36,624 bases of DNA from Acetobacteraceae bacterium (lineage in GTDB: Bacteria; Pseudomonadota; Alphaproteobacteria; Acetobacterales; Acetobacteraceae). A program made the position numbers and the translations under genes. Shown here in pieces: positions 32,258 to 36,624 of this stretch (the stretch's first letter is position 1; the number at the start of each line of letters is the position of its first letter). A model generated the notes under the pieces. The model saw only the letters and a list, made by a program, of their open reading frames with translations, did no database searches and was not told the origin of the DNA. The DNA lies in the NCBI GenBank assembly GCA_025360065.1, contig JANYCX010000157.1, positions 1-36,624 of the forward strand. Direction: 5' to 3'.

Positions 32258-33829
32258 ATGAAACGCCGCAGTTTTATTGCCGCCTCTGCCGCCACTGCCT
32301 TGGCGCGCCCGGCAATCGCCCAGGGTAAGAAACCCCTCGTCTTCGTGCCGCAGGGCAACCTCGTCACCATGGACCCGGTGTGGACCACCGCGACGGTGAC
32401 CCGCAACGCGGCCAACATGGTCTACGAGACCCTCTATGGCCGTGACCAGAAGATGAACCCCAAGCTGCAAATGCTCGAAGGGGTGGTGACTGAGGATGAC
32501 GGCAAACGCCTGACAATGACCTTGCGCGACGGCCTGACTTTTCATGACGGCGAGAAAGTTCTGGCGCGCGACGCGGTGGCGTCTCTCAAGCGTTGGATGA
32601 AGCGCGACGGCGGTGGCCAGACCATCGAAAGCCGGCTTGACGTGCTGGAAGCCAAGGATGATCGCACTTTGGTTTTCCGCCTGAAAAAACCGTTCGCCGG
32701 CCTGCCGATGGCGCTGTCAAAGACCCAGCAGACCCCGGCGATTATGCCCGAACGCATCGCCGCCACCGACCCGTTCAAGCAAATCCCCGAAGCGATCGGC
32801 AGTGGCCCGTTCCGCTACATGGCCAAGGAATATGTATCCGGCCATCGGGCCGTGTTTGCGCGCAACGAAAAATATATCCCGCGTGACGAGCCGGCGAGCA
32901 ATACCGCAGGTGGCCTGCGCGTGCTGGTAGATCGGGTCGAATGGCGGGTTATTCCCGATGCGGCGACCTCGGCCGGCGCGTTGGCGTCCGGCGAAGTTGA
33001 CTGGATTGAAGCGCCGTTGCCGGATTTGCTGCCCATGTTGCGCAAGGCACCAGGCGTATCGGTCGGGGTGCTCGACGAAGCGGGCTATTATGGCGTGTTG
33101 CGGCCCAACTGGCTGCATGGCCCGACCGCCAATGTTGGGGTGCGCCGGGCGATGCTGGCCGCGATCAACCAGGTCGATATCATGACCGCGACGATGGGCG
33201 ACGATAAATCGTTGTTTCGCGCGCCGGTGGGCATTTTCGTGCCCGGATCGCCGGGCGCGAATGAGGCCGGCATGGAATTGGTGCGCAAGCAGAAATCCAT
33301 CCCCGAGATCAAGGCGATGCTGAAAGAGGCCGGCTATAACGGCGAAAAGATCGTGCTGTTCCACCCGACCGATCAGGTTTTCTATAACGGCATCGTCAGT
33401 GTCGCGGCATCGGTGTTCCGTGCCATCGGCCTCAATATCGATGAACAAAGCGTCGATTGGGGCACGGTTGTTGAGCGTCGGACCAGCAAAGAACCGCTCG
33501 ACAAGGGTGGATGGTCGATGTTCCCCGCCGGTTTCCCAGCAGCCGAAAGTGTCGATCCGTTGCTGACCACCAGTGTGCGGGGCAATGGCGCCAAGGCCTG
33601 GTTTGGCTGGCCGACCGATGAAAAGCTTGAGCAATTGCGCGAAACCTGGCTCGACACCACCGACCCTGTCGAACAGAAAAAACTCTGCGAGCAAATCCAG
33701 GCGCGCTGCTTCGATCAGGTAACGCTCATCCCGGTCGGGCAATATTTGCCAGCTTCGGCCTGGGGCAAGACAATCTCCACCCCGTTGAAGGGCTTGTGCC
33801 CGATCTTCTGGGGGGTGACCAAAATATGA
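32258..33829 (+). CDS. Orphan SBP_bac_5 substrate-binding protein
   Basis: A 523-residue family 5 binding protein with a Tat signal (KRRSFIAASAATALARPAIAQ). Family blocks are LVTMDPVWTTATVTRNAANMVYETLYG, GLTFHDGEKVLARDAVASLKRW, GSGPFRYMAKEYV and VGVRRAMLAAINQVDIM. It differs clearly in sequence from the binding proteins at 14243 and 22086. No permease or ATPase gene is next to it, so it either serves the 15849-19233 transporter or one encoded elsewhere. Its stop overlaps the allantoinase-like gene as ATGA, so it is translated together with an enzyme, suggesting a common substrate. Ligand unknown. Confidence 0.9.
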   Translation: MKRRSFIAASAATALARPAIAQGKKPLVFVPQGNLVTMDPVWTTATVTRNAANMVYETLYGRDQKMNPKLQMLEGVVTEDDGKRLTMTLRDGLTFHDGEKVLARDAVASLKRWMKRDGGGQTIESRLDVLEAKDDRTLVFRLKKPFAGLPMALSKTQQTPAIMPERIAATDPFKQIPEAIGSGPFRYMAKEYVSGHRAVFARNEKYIPRDEPASNTAGGLRVLVDRVEWRVIPDAATSAGALASGEVDWIEAPLPDLLPMLRKAPGVSVGVLDEAGYYGVLRPNWLHGPTANVGVRRAMLAAINQVDIMTATMGDDKSLFRAPVGIFVPGSPGANEAGMELVRKQKSIPEIKAMLKEAGYNGEKIVLFHPTDQVFYNGIVSVAASVFRAIGLNIDEQSVDWGTVVERRTSKEPLDKGGWSMFPAGFPAAESVDPLLTTSVRGNGAKAWFGWPTDEKLEQLRETWLDTTDPVEQKKLCEQIQARCFDQVTLIPVGQYLPASAWGKTISTPLKGLCPIFWGVTKI

Positions 33830-34752
33830 TGTCCGATTATCCCCGCGATTTGGTCGGCTACGGTCGTACCCCGCCCGACCCGAAATGGCCCAATGGGGCC
33901 AAGCTCGCGCTTAATATCGTGGTAAATTACGAGGAGGGCGGGGAGGCCAGCGTCCTGCATGGCGATCCGCAAAGCGTTGCCTTCCTGACCGAACATATCA
34001 CCACCGCGGTGGTCGGCGCGCGGAACCTCACCGCCGAAAGCCTGTGGGAGTTCGGCAGCCGGGTCGGGTTCTGGCGGCTGTGGCGGGTGCTGTCGTCACG
34101 CAAGCTGGCGGTGACATGTTTCGGCGTCACCATGGCGATGCAGCGCAACCCCGAGGCCGTCGCGGCAATGCGCGAGGCGGGTTGGGAAATCGCCACCCAC
34201 GGGATGCGTTGGAATATCAGCCCGCCCGCCGACGAAGCCGGGGAACGGGCGGAGATCGAGGCGACCTTGGCGCTGCACGCCGAATTATGCGGGGAGCCGG
34301 CGGTCGGTTGGTACAACCGGTCCAGCGCGCAGACTTACCGATTACTCAGCGATATTGGCGGGATGCTGTATTTCGCGGACAATTATGCCGACGAATTGCC
34401 GTTCTGGGCTGATGTCGCCGGCAAGGCGGAATTGTTCGTGCCCTATACGCTCGAAGCCAACGACATGCGCTTTGCGGTGCCGGGCGGTTTCCCCGATGGC
34501 GACGCGTTCTTCACCTATCTGCGCGACACCTTCGATGTGTTGTATCGCGACGGGCAGGAAGGCCGCCCGCGGATGATGAGCCTGGGCTTGCATGGCCGGC
34601 TTGCCGGCCGGCCAGGGCGCACCGCGGCATTGGAACGGTTTCTGGATTATGTCGGAACCCATTCTGACGTGTGGGTGGCGACGCGGGCCGATATTGCGCG
34701 GCATTGGCGGGATAATTTTCCGGCTGAGGGCGTGCTGCGCAGTAAGTGGTAG
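33826..34752 (+). CDS. PuuE-type allantoinase-like polysaccharide deacetylase family protein
   Basis: A 308-residue protein of the NodB/polysaccharide-deacetylase fold, PuuE branch. Matching features are YPRDLVGYGRTPPDPKWP at the start, NIVVNYEEGGEASVLHGD, SLWEFGSRVGFWRLWR, FGVTMAMQRNPEAV, ATHGMRWN, PYTLEANDMRFAVPGGF and LGLHGRLAGRPGR, as in the metal-independent allantoinase PuuE, which hydrolyses allantoin to allantoate. No uricase or allantoicase gene is nearby, so the substrate may be another cyclic amide. ATG 33826 overlaps the SBP stop (ATGA); ATG 33829 is an adjacent alternative. A large hairpin follows the stop. Fold assignment is firm, exact activity is not. Confidence 0.85.
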   Translation: MMSDYPRDLVGYGRTPPDPKWPNGAKLALNIVVNYEEGGEASVLHGDPQSVAFLTEHITTAVVGARNLTAESLWEFGSRVGFWRLWRVLSSRKLAVTCFGVTMAMQRNPEAVAAMREAGWEIATHGMRWNISPPADEAGERAEIEATLALHAELCGEPAVGWYNRSSAQTYRLLSDIGGMLYFADNYADELPFWADVAGKAELFVPYTLEANDMRFAVPGGFPDGDAFFTYLRDTFDVLYRDGQEGRPRMMSLGLHGRLAGRPGRTAALERFLDYVGTHSDVWVATRADIARHWRDNFPAEGVLRSKW

Positions 34753-34763
34753 GCTGGTAGTTG

Positions 34764-34812
34764 GGTGGAGCGATTCACCTAACGCTCGGGTAGTGAGCGT
34801 TAGGATCGCACC
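34764..34812. repeat. Strong 18-bp stem hairpin after the PuuE-like gene
   Basis: Perfect 10-bp arms CCTAACGCTC (34778-34787) and GAGCGTTAGG (34795-34804) with a 7-nt loop, extended by CGAT/ATCG and GGTG/CACC across two 3-nt left-side bulges (TCA and GAG). It lies 12 nt after the PuuE-like stop and 64 nt before the CaiB-like start. No T tract follows, so it is more likely a repeat unit, an mRNA 3'-end stabiliser or a regulatory structure than a simple terminator. The 123-nt gap holds no gene. Confidence 0.7.
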
Positions 34813-34875
34813 ACTGGGCTTGGCGAAACCGCCTTCAGGGTGGATCATAGCGCCAAGCACATCCCGGAGACTTTC

Positions 34876-36066
34876 ATGCCCGACATCGCCCAACCGCAAC
34901 TGCCCTTGGCCCGCCTTGTGGTGCTGGACCTGACGCTTGCCCGCGCTGGCCCGACCTGCGTGCGCCACCTCGCCGATTGGGGGGCGGATGTGATCCGCAT
35001 CGAACCGCCGGCGGCCGGCGGGGAAGATATTGCCGGTGATCGCGACGGGTTTGATTTCCAAAACCTGCATCGCAACAAGCGCTGCATCAATCTCGATCTG
35101 AAATCGCCGGAGGGCCACGCAGCCTTTATGCGGCTTGCGGCCAAGGCCGATGTGATCGTGGAAAACATGCGGTCAGCGGTGAAGTTCCGCCTCAAAGTTG
35201 ATTACGACACCGTGCGCGCGATCAATCCGCGCATTGTTTATGGCAGTATTTCGGGCTTCGGTCAGGACGGGCCGTACGGCAAGCGTGCTGGCGTCGACCA
35301 GATCGCGCAGGGCATGGGCGGGCTGATGTCGATCACCGGATTGCCGGGGCAGGGGCCAGTGCGGGTCGGCATCCCGATCGCCGACCTGACTGCCGGCAAC
35401 ATGCTGGCGTTTGGCATCATGACGGCGCTGTTCGACCGCGAGAAGACCGGGCTGGGCCGTTGGGTGACGACCAGCCTGCTGGAAGTGCAGGTCTTCATGC
35501 TGGATTTTCAGGCGTCGCGCTGGCTGATGAAGGGTGAAGTCGCACCGCAGGCTGGCAACGATCATCCAACCGGCATCCCGACCGGGGTGTTCCCGGCATC
35601 CGATGGCTTCATCAACATTGCGGCCTCGGGCGGCAGGTTGTGGGTGCGGCTTTGCGAAACCATTGAGCACCCGGAATGGGCGCAGCACCCGGACTGGAAA
35701 ACCCAAGCCGGCCGCAGCAAGAACCGCGCGGCAATCAACGCCGCAATCGGCGAGGTCACCAAGCTGAAACCGGCCGAGTATTGGATTGACCTGTTCGAGG
35801 AAGCCGGTATTCCCTGCGGCCCGATCAACACCATCGACAAAGTGTTTGCCGATCCGCAGGTCAAGCATCTCGGGATGGCGCAACCGATCACCCATCCGCG
35901 CCTTGGGGTGGAACATATTGTTGCATCCCCGGTCAATCAGGTTGGGTTGTCGCGCGCCATCCGCACCGCCACCGCTGAAGCCGGCCAGCACACCGACGAG
36001 GTGTTGGCGAGCGTGGGGTATTCGCCCGCCGAAATCAGCGCGATGCGTGCCAAGGGGGTGGTTTGA
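34876..36066 (+). CDS. CaiB/BaiF (family III) CoA-transferase
   Basis: A 396-residue family III CoA-transferase. These enzymes exchange CoA through an aspartyl-CoA thioester; the catalytic Asp141 is in RAGVDQIAQGMGGLMS. Other family markers are RLVVLDLTLARAGPTCVRHLADWGADVIRIEPP (split: ARAGPTCVRHLADWGADVIRI), HRNKRCINLDLKSPEG, DVIVENMR and YGSISGFGQDGPYG. The frame is open from 34840; ATG 34876 has GGAG about 8 nt upstream and is the family start. It overlaps the crotonase gene by one base (TGATG). Together they suggest activation of a carboxylate to a CoA thioester followed by crotonase-type chemistry. Substrate unknown. Confidence 0.92.
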   Translation: MPDIAQPQLPLARLVVLDLTLARAGPTCVRHLADWGADVIRIEPPAAGGEDIAGDRDGFDFQNLHRNKRCINLDLKSPEGHAAFMRLAAKADVIVENMRSAVKFRLKVDYDTVRAINPRIVYGSISGFGQDGPYGKRAGVDQIAQGMGGLMSITGLPGQGPVRVGIPIADLTAGNMLAFGIMTALFDREKTGLGRWVTTSLLEVQVFMLDFQASRWLMKGEVAPQAGNDHPTGIPTGVFPASDGFINIAASGGRLWVRLCETIEHPEWAQHPDWKTQAGRSKNRAAINAAIGEVTKLKPAEYWIDLFEEAGIPCGPINTIDKVFADPQVKHLGMAQPITHPRLGVEHIVASPVNQVGLSRAIRTATAEAGQHTDEVLASVGYSPAEISAMRAKGVV

Positions 36067-36624
36067 TGGCCAAGACCTATGCTGACGGCAAAATGCTGGC
36101 CGAAACCGCCGGCGGCATCGGCTGGATCACCTTCAACCAGCCGGAAAAGCGCAACGCGATGTCGGTGGGCATGTGGACCGGGCTTGAGGAGATCCTCAAC
36201 GATTTCGACGCCGATGCGGGCCTGCGCGTCGTGGTTATGCGCGGCGCGGGGGACAAGGCGTTCGTGTCGGGCGCCGATATCAGCCAGTTCGAATCCCAGC
36301 GCGCCAGCGGCAATGCCCAGATTGAGTATGACCGCCTGACCAGCGCTGGCCGCGCCCGGCTGGGGGCGTTCGCCAAGCCGGTGATTGCGTGCATCCAGGG
36401 GTTCTGCCTCGGCGGGGGTTTGGGGATCGCCATGCAGGCGGATATGCGGTTTGCCGCTGCCGGATCGTCGTTCGGCATTCCGGCGTCCAAGCTCGGCATC
36501 GCCTATGGCTATGACATGACGCGCAAGCTGACCAATCTGGTGGGCCCCGCGCATGCGTCGATGATGCTGTTCACCGGAGCCAGGATCGATGCGACCGAAG
36601 CCGCGCGCATCGGGCTGATCAATC
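36066..36624 (+). CDS. Crotonase-fold (enoyl-CoA hydratase/isomerase) protein, cut by window end
   Basis: The first 186 codons of a crotonase-family protein, about 70 percent of the usual length. The CoA-binding and oxyanion-hole landmarks are present: ITFNQPEKRNAMS near the N-terminus, AFVSGADISQF and GFCLGGGLGIAMQADMRFA. At the two positions that hold the catalytic glutamates of enoyl-CoA hydratase (Glu144 and Glu164 in the rat enzyme) this protein has Gly120 (GGGLGIA) and Ala140 (GIPASKLG). It is therefore unlikely to be a plain hydratase and may be another crotonase activity. Start ATG overlaps the CaiB-like stop by one base. Confidence 0.9.
   Translation, partial: MAKTYADGKMLAETAGGIGWITFNQPEKRNAMSVGMWTGLEEILNDFDADAGLRVVVMRGAGDKAFVSGADISQFESQRASGNAQIEYDRLTSAGRARLGAFAKPVIACIQGFCLGGGLGIAMQADMRFAAAGSSFGIPASKLGIAYGYDMTRKLTNLVGPAHASMMLFTGARIDATEAARIGLIN

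Noticed and set aside
1-36624. CRISPR array, tRNA/rRNA genes, integrase or transposase
   Set aside because: No regularly spaced direct repeats, no tRNA-like cloverleaf recognised and no recombinase motif in any frame; the repeats present are inverted and intergenic.

Overview
The window is GC-rich, densely packed DNA with overlapping start/stop codons, many GTG starts and several Tat signals. Family content (Urt urea transporter, alphaproteobacterial-style sox cluster, SoxR/BigR-type regulator, HpsN-like dehydrogenase) points to an alphaproteobacterium. The intergenic palindromes built on TTCTTTTTGTGAACAAAAAGAA made me think of Acetobacteraceae/Rhodospirillales, but that placement is inference, not a search result. 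No rRNA, tRNA, CRISPR array, phage gene or transposase is visible.

Layout. (1) 1-6576, minus strand: nitrogen block urtABCDE-ureD-ureA (urea ABC importer running into the urease operon, ureA cut by the window start), driven by a near-consensus sigma-54 promoter at 6655-6670. (2) 6829-14045: thiosulfate/sulfur oxidation island. soxYZBCD runs on the minus strand, soxAX plus an ArsR-family persulfide-sensor-like regulator diverge on the plus strand, and a convergent TauE/SafE permease follows. The soxY and TauE promoters share a TTCGAA-centred sequence between -35 and -10, a candidate operator. (3) 14243-23713, plus strand: one long operon of a dipeptide/opine-type ABC importer (SBP, two permeases, fused double ATPase), an MFS transporter, a phosphonate monoester hydrolase-like enzyme and a second SBP broken by a 1-nt frameshift. 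(4) 23763-25800, minus strand: CPA1 Na+/H+ antiporter and a luciferase-like flavin oxidoreductase. (5) 25910-27431: candidate 6S RNA immediately upstream of 5-formyltetrahydrofolate cyclo-ligase and a YmdB-type phosphodiesterase. (6) 27631-36624: catabolic region with a histidinol-dehydrogenase paralogue of the HpsN type, an SDR, a DMT exporter (minus), a two-subunit CoA-transferase, an orphan SBP, a PuuE-type allantoinase-like deacetylase, a CaiB/BaiF CoA-transferase and a crotonase-fold protein running off the end.

How it works together: the left side is scavenging of urea nitrogen and lithotrophic sulfur oxidation. The centre and right look like uptake and breakdown of small organic compounds (a phosphonate/phosphate ester in one operon, an unidentified amide- or carboxylate-type substrate activated to CoA thioesters in the other). 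The least explained parts are the phosphonate-ester-hydrolase/ABC operon, the orphan-SBP/PuuE/CaiB/crotonase cluster, and the two families of long intergenic palindromes, one of which appears to supply the start codon of soxD.
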